From assembly GCA_012184525.1 (NCBI GenBank), contig WOFQ01000025.1, positions 124,001 through 188,000 on the forward strand: a stretch of DNA of 64,000 nt. The letters are read 5' to 3'. Shown here piece by piece: positions 52,136 through 63,335 of this stretch. The translations under genes were made by a program, and so were the position numbers. Origin of the DNA: Xenoacremonium recifei. Lineage: Eukaryota > Ascomycota > Sordariomycetes > Hypocreales > Nectriaceae. Under the pieces are notes generated by a model. That model saw nothing but the letters and a program-made list of their open reading frames with translations. It was not told where the DNA came from and searched no databases. How positions within the stretch are numbered: the first letter of the stretch is position 1; each line of letters opens with the position of its first letter.

Positions 52136-53014
52136 GGTATCACTAATCTCAACCCTAATATATATCACTAATCTTAACCCTAATATATGACCTTGATGCC
52201 TAATATTCATCCAGACTCTTATTTACTGTGATTTAAGGACACAGCAGTGATATAATAGATACAACCAACCGTTAGGTCACAGGGCAGAAGATTGGGCTAT
52301 AGTTGCTATTCGAGCAACTATAGTGGTGCTACAGCTAGTTCTATAAGGCTCCTAGCACTACTGCGGGGGACCAAGTCGTAATATAAATATGTATTAAAAT
52401 ACCAGTGACCGCGCAATTTCAGCTCATTCACGTCTCTTAGCAGTAACTCTGATAACTATATCAAGATAATATTAATATACATAATATAATAAAGTAATTA
52501 TTAGTAAAAGATATTAATATAGAACTATTAAAAAATGGAATCTCTTCTTATACTTTCCTAGTATCCCACTCCGTACTAATATAACACTTTACAAGGCAGC
52601 TATATATATATTCCTTTTCCTGAATAACAGCTGCTTCTGTCGCCTGTAGTAGTTATTGTATAAAGCTCTGCAGACTGGTATTGAGGTGCAATCGTGATAA
52701 GCGTTACTAAGGCCTAATAAACTAAACATGAATACGCCACTCGAGTATTCAGCATAATTTTGATTGGCCTTAATAAGAGCCTGCCTAAGGTGCCTGCTGA
52801 GCGATTAATGTGGAGGGTGGCTTATGGCGGGAGATGTATCACGTTAAGGACAACCGACAGGCACAATGAGAAGTTCTATGTCGCCCAGCCACCGTGTCAA
52901 ACCTACGTAAATTTCCGCGAGATACGTTCAGAAGATCATTGTCCTTTTCTCTTCCCTTTCCATCTATCGTATAACGTCGACAGCCCTGCAGTTCTAGTTC
53001 TCGGGTGCAGTTGC
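52136..53014. other. AT-rich spacer with CACTAATCT/CCCTAATATA repeats
   Basis: Begins with two near-copies of TCACTAATCT(C/T)AACCCTAATATAT (about 52139-52187). The rest is A/T-rich (52230-52620). A frame at 52760-53020 is open but unrecognised. Confidence 0.45.
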
Positions 53015-54464
53015 TTATAGCCGGCTCTTCTCGTTGAGCAGTCTATGCAGCTCCTTTGATTCTCCCTTGACCATAAATCCCAGCTTTGTCATTGTGGCAT
53101 TTTCTTTAGATTTCCACGACCACTTGTCCTCAAGAAGCTTAGGCAAAGTGCCGTTGATAGAGTCTACAACAAATTCGCCCAAAAGGGGCAAGAATTTCCA
53201 CCCATGAAGAGAACCTCCCGTGGCCATATGGAGATTTTGAAAGCGTGGGTGGGGACAGACCAGGAACTCTCCATTGGAGGTTTGTTCGAGCCTGGATTTC
53301 AAGATTAACAAGTTGCGCTTCAACAGGAAGTGAGACGAGACCTACCAGCAGATTCGCGTTTTGGCGAATGGTCGGTCAGCAACCTCAGGGAAGATTTCTC
53401 TCAGGGCTTCACGGATCCTCTTTTCCGACTCCTCGGGAATACCAATATTAGGGTTGTCGAGGGCTGTGTAAGGATAAGATACCTTGTATTGTTGAGATCG
53501 GTTCTCAGGGTCGGGTAATTGAAGCGTGTTCACAACGCCCGTGCTCCGCCAGAGGATCTTCAGAAGCCCGCCGATAGGGGTGAAAACATTGACTCCCAGA
53601 CCGAGATGAGTATGGCAACCCATGTTTTTGTATTTAGCGTACTCGCCCGGTGTGAGCTGAATGAATGCAATACCGACGGCATTTGCCTCCAGAATCCCGC
53701 GAAGGTCAACGAGCCGACTGGACCATGCTCCAGTAGCAAGGATCGTCTGAGCCGCTCTAATTTCTCGGCCATCTTCCAGTATAACACCAAGAACGTCGGA
53801 CTTCGCACCATATAGTAGGCGCTCGACAGACACTCCCAGAAGAAACTTGATGTTCTTCTTCGAACGAGCTCGATCGTAGTAGACCTTCACGACTGCCTCT
53901 GCGTTTACAGTTGCACATCTCGTACTTGTGAAGCCCTTGTTCCACTTTCTGCCCCCAGGTAGACGGTCCGTAGGAACAGGGGAGGCAGCCTTGCCGTGAA
54001 TGTTTTGGTAAACGGCCTCTGCCGAGTCTTGAATAGTCCACTTGTCCTTGCCATGATTTTCCTGAAGGTTGCGCAACATATCCCCCCAAAGGGTGTTGAG
54101 CTCACCATTCTGTCCGTCGGTGATAAAGCTAAACCCGTTTTCGAAATAGTATGGTTCGATTTCTGGATCAGCTTTCAGAACATCTCGTGACCGATCGGCC
54201 AGTATTTCGTACGGGGTATCGACATAATCTGACGGTGTAGATTGTTAGACTAGTCAAAATGGTCTTGAGAAAGTCATTTTTACCAGGTCGTATAACTCGA
54301 CTTGAGTCAACACTAGTGCCATCGGGCACTGGTGGCGTCTGACGGTCGATTACGGTGACTTCAGTCTGAGGATATTTTCGAGAAATCTCTAATGCAGTCG
54401 AAAGACCAAAAACACCAGCACCAACGATAACGACGGACTTGGGAAATCTGAGTTGTTCGGCCAT
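53015..54464 (-). CDS. FAD-dependent amine oxidase (fructosyl-amino-acid / sarcosine / pipecolate oxidase type)
   Basis: A flavoenzyme of the D-amino-acid-oxidase/MSOX fold, 446 residues, exons 54284-54464, 53346-54228 and 53015-53291. The N-terminus SVVIVGAGVFGLSTALEIS binds FAD. RVIRPDYVDTPYE follows across the first intron, then GGRKWNKGFTSTRCATVNAE, TILATGAWSS and CHTHLGLGVNVFTPIGG. TRICW joins LEQTSNGEFLVCPHP across the second intron, and MATGGSLHGWKFLPLLG is the flavin-attachment-side block seen in fungal amadoriases and saccharopine/pipecolate oxidases. The MSOX-type covalent-FAD Cys is not at the usual spot that I can confirm by eye. No clear peroxisomal tripeptide: it ends EKSRL, and SRL is a permissible PTS1 variant. 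It is divergent from a P5C-reductase-like gene. Confidence 0.88.
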
Positions 54465-54846
54465 AATGTAGTGTTAATAAAGGACTGGGAGAGTAAGTTC
54501 TCCTAGAGGGTTTGTGATGTTCCCGCATCTCATTTCAAACATTTTTTCGTGCCAAATTTATATGTTGGATGATATTATCCTCACAAAACACCCACCAAAA
54601 AAGATGGGCTAATGGGCCCGCTCCTTATCATCACGGCTGAGGGTTCCGGCTTGAGCGGATATCTGATCCATTTATCTACCTGAAGATGACGGCAGGACGT
54701 TCCGAGGTCTACGGCCGAACATTGCCATTCACTTATTACCTTCTTTTCTTGTCGGTCTGACCTGCAAACACTCAAGACTATTCTGTCAACACAGCTATTT
54801 CTTTCCATTCATACGAAATAATATCCACTTTCCACGGAGGTACAAC
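54465..54846. promoter_or_regulatory. Divergent promoter, amine oxidase and P5C-reductase-like gene
   Basis: 382 bp between two opposite start codons. No paired motif was fixed. The arrangement argues for joint control of the two genes. Confidence 0.45.
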
Positions 54847-55779
54847 ATGGCTTCAAATACCGGAATGACTATTGCCATCATTGGCTGCGGTACAGTGTCA
54901 ATCTTTGAAAGAGAACCACAGGTTTGCTAACACGAATAAGGAAACATTGGAACTGCCATAGCTGCTGCGATCCTACGGGCGCCGTCTGACCCTCGAATCT
55001 CGATTGGAAAGGTCATCGCAACCGTTGCAAGCGAGCAGTCTCAACAAAGAGTAATTTCCGAGATATCTCAGTATTCAGGACGATTAGATGTACGGCTGAA
55101 GGCGAGGACGCTCGAAACCTTGCAAGAAGCGGATGTAGTCTTTCTCTCTATAAAGTCAGCTAAGCGTGACGATATTTTCGGTCTTGAGGGCTTTCGTCAG
55201 GCTGTCCGAGGCAAGCTTATCATCAGTTTAATGTCCGGGCTGAACACAGAGTACCTCAATCGCATGATCAATGGCGAGGGGCCCTCATCCTCGGCGGACT
55301 GTGAGATTATACGAGCTCAGCCAAACATGGCTGTGAAGATATCCCAATCCATGACCCTCGCTACATTCATCCCAGGCAAATTATCACCCGCGCATGTTGG
55401 CATCACTGAATGGCTTTTTGGCCAAGTTGGGGAGTTCGGATTCTTCCCTGAATCTCATTTTGACATCGCAGGTGTCCTTGTTGGTTGTTCCGGGTCACTG
55501 CTCATGTTGGCCGTTGATGGGCTTTTAGACGCGGCTGTTGCTGAGGGTGTCAAGCGATCTGATGCTCAGCCCCTGGTTATCAATAGTGCCATTGGGCTTC
55601 TCAGTCTCCTGACGAAAGAGAACGGGGGCCACCCATCAATCATGCGCGAGAAAATTGCCTCGCCGGGCGGGAACTCAATTAGGGGCCTTTTGGATCTCGA
55701 ATCCCGTGGTGTCAGATCTGCCTTCACCTCGGCGATAATGAAGGCAGCTGAGCGTTCAAAGAGCATGTCGAAACTTTAG
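54847..55779 (+). CDS. Pyrroline-5-carboxylate reductase-like protein 1
   Basis: An NAD(P)H-dependent imine reductase of the ProC fold, 293 residues, exons 54847-54889 and 54941-55779. The intron splits the dinucleotide motif IAIIGCGNIGTAIAAAIL, which is restored by splicing. FLSIKSAKR stands where ProC has VKP, RAQPNMAVKISQSM is the substrate-loop block, and KIASPGGNSIRGLLDLE is the C-terminal signature, close to the ASPGGTT of true P5C reductases. The KP-to-KS change and an overall divergent sequence suggest a specialised substrate such as piperideine-6-carboxylate or pyrroline-2-carboxylate (inference). Confidence 0.87.
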
Positions 55780-56562
55780 CCAGGCACGTTATTAATGTAA
55801 ATTTACTGAGTACCCTTACGAGTAATTGTAGGATAACATTCTTCTACCATTGTGTGTTCGATGCTACTGAAGAATGCCGATGGTCTTGTATCCATTTATA
55901 CATCCGATCTGTAACGGTCACGATGCCCCGGATACAAAAATTGACGTCGCTCCGAAGTATACACTCGATCCAAATTCATATGCCGCGAATATTGTAGCAA
56001 GTTGACTTTCAATACGGATTTGTCAATGGTCATTAATCCAATATATCATTTAAACATTATAAGACGTAAAGCATTTGCTTTTTTTTTTTCATAGGTAAGT
56101 TATGATGCTTATCTTCAGGAACTGAACCTTTGCACTAATTCCCAGACGGCTTAACAGATACGGTCTCGACTGTATCCTGAGTCAGGTGAACCACGGATCC
56201 GTGTTCCGCCAAAACTTCCTAGAACACCTTTGATCCTTGGCCTCACCGTTCCCATTCAAACGAGGCGTTTCACCTGCTCCATCGAGTGCTTGGGGAAGTT
56301 GACGGCGGAAATTTGTCCGGGGCCAAGACGGCTAGCTGAGCCGCTCCTAGCAGTGGCCCGCCAAGATAGCACATAATGCCACGCAAAGATAATGCGGAGC
56401 GAAGATAAAAAGCCTGCGGAACCTTATGCCGTGGGTTGTGTCCAGGAGAGTGATTCAGCTTGAAGAAGGCTGTCTACGTTTAATGGAGCCATTGCCTTCA
56501 CCTTTGTTTTTCCAGAACCAACCTTGGCAACTCCCAGTCTTCGAATACCAGACTCGCCGAAA
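55780..56562 (+). promoter_or_regulatory. Amino-acid permease promoter with three GATA sites
   Basis: AGATAG at 56364-56369, AGATAA at 56387-56392 and AGATAA at 56403-56408 are HGATAR sites within 45 bp, 155-200 bp upstream of the permease ATG. Clusters like this bind AreA/NIT2 and mediate nitrogen derepression. Also holds the 3' region of the P5C-reductase-like gene. Confidence 0.5.
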
Positions 56563-58471
56563 ATGACAGACGACAAGACCGTTCTCAGTACGATGCAGTC
56601 CGGCAACAATGGCTGTGACCAAAGCTGCGGAACCTCCCAAGCTCTCAACCGAGATGAGAAAACCGAGTTGCAGCGTGGTTTCAAACCACGTCACGTCAAC
56701 ATGTTTGCTATTGCTGGCTCCATCGGAACCGGTATCATCATTGGAAGTGGCTCTGCGCTGGCTCACGGCGGCCCTGGCAACATTCTAATAGCTTACTGCA
56801 TCATGGGTGCTTGCGTCTACTTTGTTATGACGGCCTTCGCGGAGATGGCTATTTATGCACCCATGTCCAAAGGGTTCAGTGGCTATGCCACTCGCTTCGT
56901 TGACCCAGCCCTCGGGTATACTGTTGTCTTGATATTACATACTATACAAGATGTCGCTGACTTCAGAACCGCAGCTTTGCTACCGGTTGGAATTATTTTT
57001 TCAAGTACGGGGTACTCCTGTCAAATAATCTTACTGCAACTGCCCTTATCATTGACTACTGGAACGTCAATGTCAATGCTGGCGTGTGGATTGCCATCGT
57101 GTGGGTTCTGGTGTTCTCGATGAACGTAAGTTCACCCAGATGCTTCAAGTATTGAGCGTCGAGAGATATCTTTGTGCATACTCACGCTCCTTTTGTGACA
57201 CAGTTCCTGCCTACCCCGAAATTTGGAGAAGCCGAGTTTTGGATGGCAATATTCAAGGTCATCGTACTCGTCGGCCTCATCCTCTGCGCCTTTATCATTT
57301 CGATGGGCGGTGGCACGGGCCATACTGTCGGATTCCGATACTGGAACGATCCTGGAGCCTTCGCTACTTACTTAGTACCGGGTACAGCAGGCAAATTTCT
57401 GGGCTTCTGGGCCTGCATGGTACAAGCTACATTCATGTTCATGGGCACTGAAGTTGTCGGCATTACCTATGGAGAAGCTAAGAGCCCTCGCAAGGCTATC
57501 CCCCGGGCTGTCAAGCAGACGGTATGGCGAATTGGGATCTTCTATATCGGTGGAGTGCTCGTGTTGGGGATGTCAGTGCCTTATACCAACGAGCTACTGC
57601 TCAGTGCGACGAAGTCATCGACGAGTGCTGGTGAGTTAGACCTTTCACTGTGTTCTCCAGCTCACGGAAGACTGATTTAAGTTATCTAAAAGCTGCATCT
57701 CCATTCGTCGTGGCAATGAGGATCGCAGGAATTAAAGTCCTCCCAGCTATCGTGAATGCGTGCTTCTTAATCTTCACCATCGGTTTCTCGAACTCAGGTC
57801 TGCTCCAACCCGCTGTCCCAAACTTTGAAGACATTTCAGCTGATAAAACATAAGATGTCTACATTGCTTCACGCTGTCTCTTCGGGATGGCAAAAGATGG
57901 ACAGGCACCAGCTATATTTTCAAAGGTCAACAAACACGGAGTTCCCGTCTATGCAGTTATTGCCTCTGCCATGTTTGGCTGGCTTGCTTTCCTCAACGTC
58001 TCGACTTCGTCTTCCGTCGTTTTCGGCTATTTCGTTTCCCTATCAACTGTCCTAGGTGCCCTAAACTGGGTTAACATATTGGTAACGTACATTTCGTTCC
58101 AGAATGGGCTTCGAGCCCAAGGAATTGCCAGAAGCGAGATGCCCTGGAGAGGAATCTTCCAACCATACCCAGTCTTCGTTGTGCTGGGCATTACGATTCT
58201 AGTTATCCTGGGAAGTGGCTACACTGCTTTCGTTGGTGAATTCCAGGCCGATCATTTTGTGACAGCCTACGTCGGAATCCTGGCGTATCTGTTTAATATC
58301 ACACTGTGGAAGATTGTCAAGAAAACGAAAAGGGTGCTTCCCCACGACATGGACCTGACTTGTGGTCTGACTAGATACGACGAAGAAGAGAGCGCAAATG
58401 TCGGGAAAGAGGGCAAGTTTCGGATTGCTAATATTAGCTCATATGCTCGAGGTCTCCTTTGGGGAAGTTGA
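56563..58471 (+). CDS. Amino-acid permease (YAT/AAP family)
   Basis: A 12-helix proton symporter of the fungal amino-acid permease family, 550 residues. Exons 56563-56915, 56975-57125, 57204-57630, 57693-57797 and 57855-58471. The N-terminus lacks a signal peptide. RGFKPRHVNMFAIAGSIGTG and SGSALAHGGPGNILIAY form helix 1, FVDPALGFATGWNYFFKY crosses intron 1, and WMAIFKVIVLVGLILCAFII, TFMFMGTEVVGITYGEAKSP, GFSNSDVYIASRCLFGMAKD and GNALNWVN-like VLGALNWVN follow in family order. It was placed in the cluster because it sits between two P5C-reductase-like genes. Together with GATA sites upstream, uptake of an alternative nitrogen source is likely. The exact substrate is not readable. Confidence 0.9.
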
Positions 58472-58915
58472 ATGATTTGGAAAGCAAAGAGAAGAAGCGT
58501 CCGCCGGTCTGGTCAAATATTGCGACGCAAACCACTGCATCACCAGTCAACCACAGGCTGCAATTCTGTATCAAATGAACACCGTTTTTTTCGTCTTTAT
58601 AGAGTTATGATCACGGATTACTAAGAGGAGAATGTCTCAGGACATAGGGCACAACTTCTTCGTTGAAAAAGGGAGGAAAACAATCACGGTGTTTTCGTCG
58701 AGAATTATTTCATGCATCAGCTCTTCCGATTTCTTGCAGCCCAAGGCATTCAATTTTAGAACGTGGCCAAGGTTCACGGTGGTGATAAAATCGAGTTGAC
58801 TGATCATATAATTAAACCATCCCCGACAAATAACTATTGCTACAGAGATTATCTTTTTGGAATAATAGTTTTATTAGGTTCCCATTTCAGAGCGACTTGT
58901 AATGGTCGGCAGCAT
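58472..58915. terminator. Convergent 3' region
   Basis: 444 bp between the permease stop and the convergent P5C-reductase-like stop. AT-rich, no coding signal. Confidence 0.4.
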
Positions 58916-59823
58916 TTAGGACGCCTGTGCAAATACTCCCCTGATACTTGATTGCTCTAGAGCCAACAAGGTCTGGATGGTACCGCCTCGCGGTGAGCAT
59001 ATCTCCTCCTGAATGATCGCGGGGTGTTCGTCGTTTTCTAAAAGGGCACAAAGGCCTTTGAGGCCTTGTAGTGCTATCCCAGCGGCATCTTGCCTCTGAA
59101 TACCCTCTGCCACAGCGGCGTCGAGGATGCCATCCAGAGGAGTACATAACGCCGCTAGGCTAGAGGTCATGACAGCCGTAGCAGCATCGAGAAGTGTAGG
59201 CGGCAGTGTTTTTGTCCGGCCGACCTGGTTCCACATCCAATGGACAAAGTCTTTGTTATCGGACGGCACACACGTCTCCGGTTGTGCAATGAGTGTCATT
59301 GACTGGCGATGCCGAGCAGCTATGTTGGGCACGGCCCTTATGATGTATGGAGCTGTATCTTCACTCTCAGGAGAGATGTATTCGTGAAGAACCCGGGGTT
59401 TTATCGGCAGTAGACTGATGATTGTCTTGTTCACTACAGCCTCGCGAAAGCCATCCTCGCGTAACACCCCGTGAGCCATGTACGGTTTAACACCAAGTAT
59501 TATCACGTCTGCGGTCTCGGCAGCCTTAACGTTGGAGCTCCAGAGGACTTGAACACGGTCGGTATGTGTAGCAAGGCAGCGCTCAAGGTTGCGGGCCGAC
59601 CGTTCAGTGTTGGTGCAGGCGACAATTCGTGTAAGCCTATAAGGGCAACTCTCAGTGACATTGTCTCCATGAAGTGCATCGAGCAACCCGAGGAGGATCG
59701 CTGATCCCATGTTTCCTTGGAGGATTTGTCAATTAGCCTTTGTCGCATTCATACAGTGCACAAGGTTGGGGAGATAAGCACACCACAGCCGATGAAGGCA
59801 ATTGAAATATCCTTCTTTGCCAT
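58916..59823 (-). CDS. Pyrroline-5-carboxylate reductase-like protein 2
   Basis: A second ProC-fold reductase, 279 residues, exons 59784-59823 and 58916-59715. Splicing gives IAFIGCGNMGSAILLGLLDA. VIILGVKPYMAHGVL carries the standard GVKP, RAVPNIAARHRQSMTLI is the substrate block, and EEICSPRGGTIQTLLALE is the C-terminal signature (SPRGGT instead of SPGGTT). The intron sits at the same place, after IGCG, as in the other copy, so the two share ancestry, but they are only distantly similar. It is closer to canonical P5C reductase. The first intron uses an unusual GTGTGC donor. Confidence 0.87.
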
Positions 59824-60245
59824 TTTGAACGCCTTGCAACGATCCATCACAAGACAGAAATATCTTTGGACAGGCTACCAACGAGAGAGCAGACTCTGAA
59901 TACCTTCGCCAGAAGAGTGCGGCAGTCTTTCCGTACGTGATTTAGTTTCCCACAGCATTGCGACACGCAATCTACGCTGACGCTTAGTGTTGGGAGCAAA
60001 CTTGACCACATCCGACACTGATCCGCTGTTGGCCTGTCCCTCCATCGACAAGCGGCTTGCGCAGCCGAATTTGACGGATGGGCATCCGATATCGCAAGCG
60101 GCTTGCGCAGCCGCGTTCGACGGGAGGTGGATCGGTTGCGGATGGCGCTTCCGTCAGTCCACGGAATCTCTACCCACCTCCGTCGGCAATCCTGCGCGGC
60201 CGGACGGATCACTGCACTCTTCACTTGACACGTATCGACACTGCA
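59824..60245. promoter_or_regulatory. Divergent promoter, P5C-reductase-like 2 and Zn2Cys6 gene
   Basis: 422 bp between opposite starts. It contains two near copies of AGCGGCTTGCGCAGCCG (about 60051-60064 and 60098-60113), a direct repeat with a palindromic core. This is a candidate regulator site (inference). Confidence 0.45.
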
Positions 60246-62739
60246 ATGAGTCTAGCCAGCAGCAGGTCTGCAAGGGTGAGCAATGCTTGCGTCCGCTGCC
60301 GGAAACGCAAGATACGCTGCTCTGGTACCAATCCATGTTCCAACTGCTCCCAGCGGAATATCGACTGTCACTTCGACGATAAGGAGAAGAAAATAGTTAT
60401 TTCGCGACAGTAAGTCGTGCTGCGGCCAATCGTGTTCTTTCTTTTTTTTTTTCTCTGGTTTCTTTCTGTAGCAATATAAGCTCATAGCGTTGTGTTATCA
60501 AGATACCTCCTTCAGCTACAGCGGGCCGCACGCAACGAGGCGCCTACCGTCGCAATATCTCCATCTGATCAGACACCGCCCCCCAGTCAGGGGATATCTC
60601 TGTCAGAATGTCAAGACCACCCAGGCTCATCACACTCCGTTACAGCTACTGCACCGAAAGCCGCCACGCGGACATCGGAACCTCGAGTCGGGGTTGAAGA
60701 CACGCCCTTTAACCCGATGGCTAGCACTACGGTGACCTACGTTGCGGATGATAGAGGTCGACTTCGTAGGATCCCACACGTCTTCTGAGCAATGTCGATA
60801 CTGAGCTTTGTGTAAATAGGTTCGTTGGGAGAGTCCTCGCTATGGGCTTGTAGTCGAAAAGCCATGATGTTGCTTCGCGAAAAGCTCGGCCATGATGTGC
60901 TCCCCGACATAGTCCTCAATGAGGAGAGTCGCGCATATGATCTAAAGTGGGTGCCTCGAAGTTATGATGAAGCGTCTGATCTCCAAGGCTTGCCTTCTAT
61001 CGATCACGCACTACACTTGCTCAATGGAGTCAAGTTTCACGTGGGTCAACTGTATCACCTTTTCGACGAGACAGAATTCATGCGCCACTTCTATGAGTTT
61101 TATGCGAATCCCTCAGAGAAAGCAAAGGACCAGAATATCTGGTTCGTCCAATTCCTGGCTCTTCTTGCCTTGGGCAAAGCTGTGATTGTTGGACGACATA
61201 GGAAGTCAACAACGTTCCCCGGGTCCGACTTGTTCCTCCGTGCGATGGCCCTTTTGCCGAACATGCCCTTCCTGTTCACCGACGCTTTGACCTCGATTGA
61301 GGCTCTGTGTGCCATTGCTCTTTACCTCCAATCAGCTGACATGCGCAACTCAGCCTATATCTATGTAAGCTGAAGACTTCATAAAAACGTCTCTGTTGTT
61401 TTCGGTGAACTAAATTACTTCTCTAATGCAGATAGGTGAAGCCTTGAGGATGTCCTTGGTATTCGGACTGCATCGAGATCGCCGAATAGGGGAATGGAGT
61501 AGTGCTCATTCCGAACGTTGTATTGCGATATGGTGGACGGTTTATATTCTAGACCGTACTTTCACCACGGCAATTGGTGTCCCTACAACAATACGAGACA
61601 GCGATATTACCACACTAATGCCTCCGCTAGAGGGTGTTCAGAGGACTATTACCCTTCTGTTTCATACGAAATTAGCTCGGCTTAGCTCGCAGGTAGTGGA
61701 CAGTAAGCTTTGATATCCTGGGCATGTATACACAGCGGAAGCTGAACGCTAATTGCCATTTCCAGATGTCTATGGCGAATCCGGTCGACTCCCCTCCAGC
61801 TTCTTACCCAGTGTACAGCGAGTTATAGAAGACATTGTCTCAATCGGAACCGATCTGAACGCTAGATTCTCACTCTCGGTCAATACCACCGTTGTGAGCA
61901 TTTCTCGCGTGGCAGCACATTTGCACCTGTATTACCATCAGGTAGCCAACCGTGTTCATTCCGTTGCTCTGTGTCGTGGGCTAATTGAGGCAGTTGGTAC
62001 TCGTGACAATGTATCCTCTTCTGTTATATCTATTCGAGACAAAGCTAAGCGAAGACTCGAATTCTGATAAGCCTTTTCGAGCCTTTTCTAGAACGACGGA
62101 AGCCCTACTTAACACATGTTCTGAGTCTTCCAATAGCATGATACGAATTCTCTGTCTACTTCTTCAGCATGACCTTCTAGGTAGGCAGTCATGCATAGGC
62201 CCAGTCCTCCCATATCTCGTAATTCTAACCTGCTTCAAGAAACATCGCTGCCGTTCGACATCGAACGAGCTTTTGCCGCTTCCTTTGTATCAATGATGCT
62301 AACATTTATTACGGGTGACGGCATTGGTCAATGGCCTCTGGGAAGCGACTCGATGGTCATTTTTGACGAGTTCCTGAACCGGGGCTCCGTCACGGCGCGT
62401 TTTAGAAAATCTGATCTTGAAGCTTTGAGATCTATGATGCAAATGTGGAATCGCAAGGATAATGACATGGCCGATCGCCTGGATCAGGAGGCTTGTTTGA
62501 ATAATGAAGAGACTATGGGCCAGATAGGTTTACCCAGGACTTACCTCGAGTCTTCACATCTAGGGCTCGGGGACGATGACGGTTTGGCTCTGGCACAGAT
62601 GGAAAACGTAGCCCAGATGCTTAATTCACAAGATGAATTGGGAGCTTCTGCAGAGCAGCCATGGGTCGCATCGTGGCTATGGGAAGAAGGAGAAGGGTTA
62701 GACCATCGCCTACAGGAGAGCGGCCCAATCCAGCCATAA
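60246..62739 (+). CDS. Zn2Cys6 transcription factor with fungal_trans domain
   Basis: Starts at the ATG at 60246. Residues about 15-42 form the binuclear zinc cluster CVRCRKRKIRCSGTNPCSNC plus IDC. A Ser/Thr/Pro-rich linker follows, then the middle homology region: DHALHLLNGVKFHVGQLYHL, WFVQFLALLALGKAVIVG, AIALYLQSADMRNSAYIYIG, ALRMSLVFGLHRDR, RCIAIWWTVYILDRTFTTAI. A later intron (donor about 61941, acceptor before 61988) joins LYYHQ to LVLVTMYPLLLYLF, a typical helix of these regulators. A last intron leads to TSLPFDIERAFAASFVSMML. The end is acidic and Trp-containing. About seven exons; not every junction is fixed. It closes the cluster beside the second P5C-reductase-like gene and is its likely regulator (inference). 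Confidence 0.85.
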
Positions 62740-63149
62740 TTTTCATCCCCCCTAGCTTCTAGAATAAACACTCGCTATCCGCTCATCGCACTAAACGTAC
62801 GGCCCGTGGACCTGCAGAATCTCAAAGTACACATAGACCCTGCGATAGAACAAAGGGAGAACGAACGCATCAACATTGATCTTGCATCAGCTAATCAGCT
62901 AAGAGTAGTAACCACAGAATAAAAGCGCTCACAGCGTCCAAAATAGAAATACTTAGCTAACAGCGGCTAACCAAGACTCAGATAGTCGAAACTGAAAGCT
63001 TGTTAGAGCAGTTCTCCATACCGTCTAGGAATGATTGGTATTTATATGGAATTATGGTGGTGGACAACAACAACATCGGCGAGGGGCAGAAAATACTACC
63101 ACAGACTACCTTGAAGGAGGTATCTGCCGAAGGCTCTCTCCAATAGAAC
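62740..63149. other. Intergenic region
   Basis: 3' region of the Zn2Cys6 gene. No coding signal was recognised. Confidence 0.4.
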
Positions 63150-63335
63150 CAGTCGATAGACTTCGATACCCTGATTGTCTACTCAGATGGCTTATTGAGC
63201 ACGGAAGGAGCAGCCATTTATGGCTATATTATCCATGAAAGCGTCGCGGACCGGCCGAAGTCTTCGATGCCGGGGCGAAAGGAGCACTAGAAGGTCTGAA
63301 GGTTGCACTGCACGTGCCCCTGGACGAAAAATATT
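63150..63335 (+). pseudogene. RNase H remnant of a non-LTR retrotransposon
   Basis: Reads IDFDTLIVYSDGLLSTEGAA then IYGYIIHESVADR, and after a frame change GPAEVFDAGAKGALEGLKVA. The YSDG...GYGY-like and AEVFDAE-like steps are the order of the RNase H domain at the end of fungal Tad-type LINEs. The frame change and lack of the rest mark it as a relic. Confidence 0.62.

Noticed and set aside
53015..62739. A proline-utilisation (prn) cluster
   Set aside because: The prn cluster has proline dehydrogenase and P5C dehydrogenase. The oxidase here is of the DAO/MSOX fold and the other enzymes are reductases.
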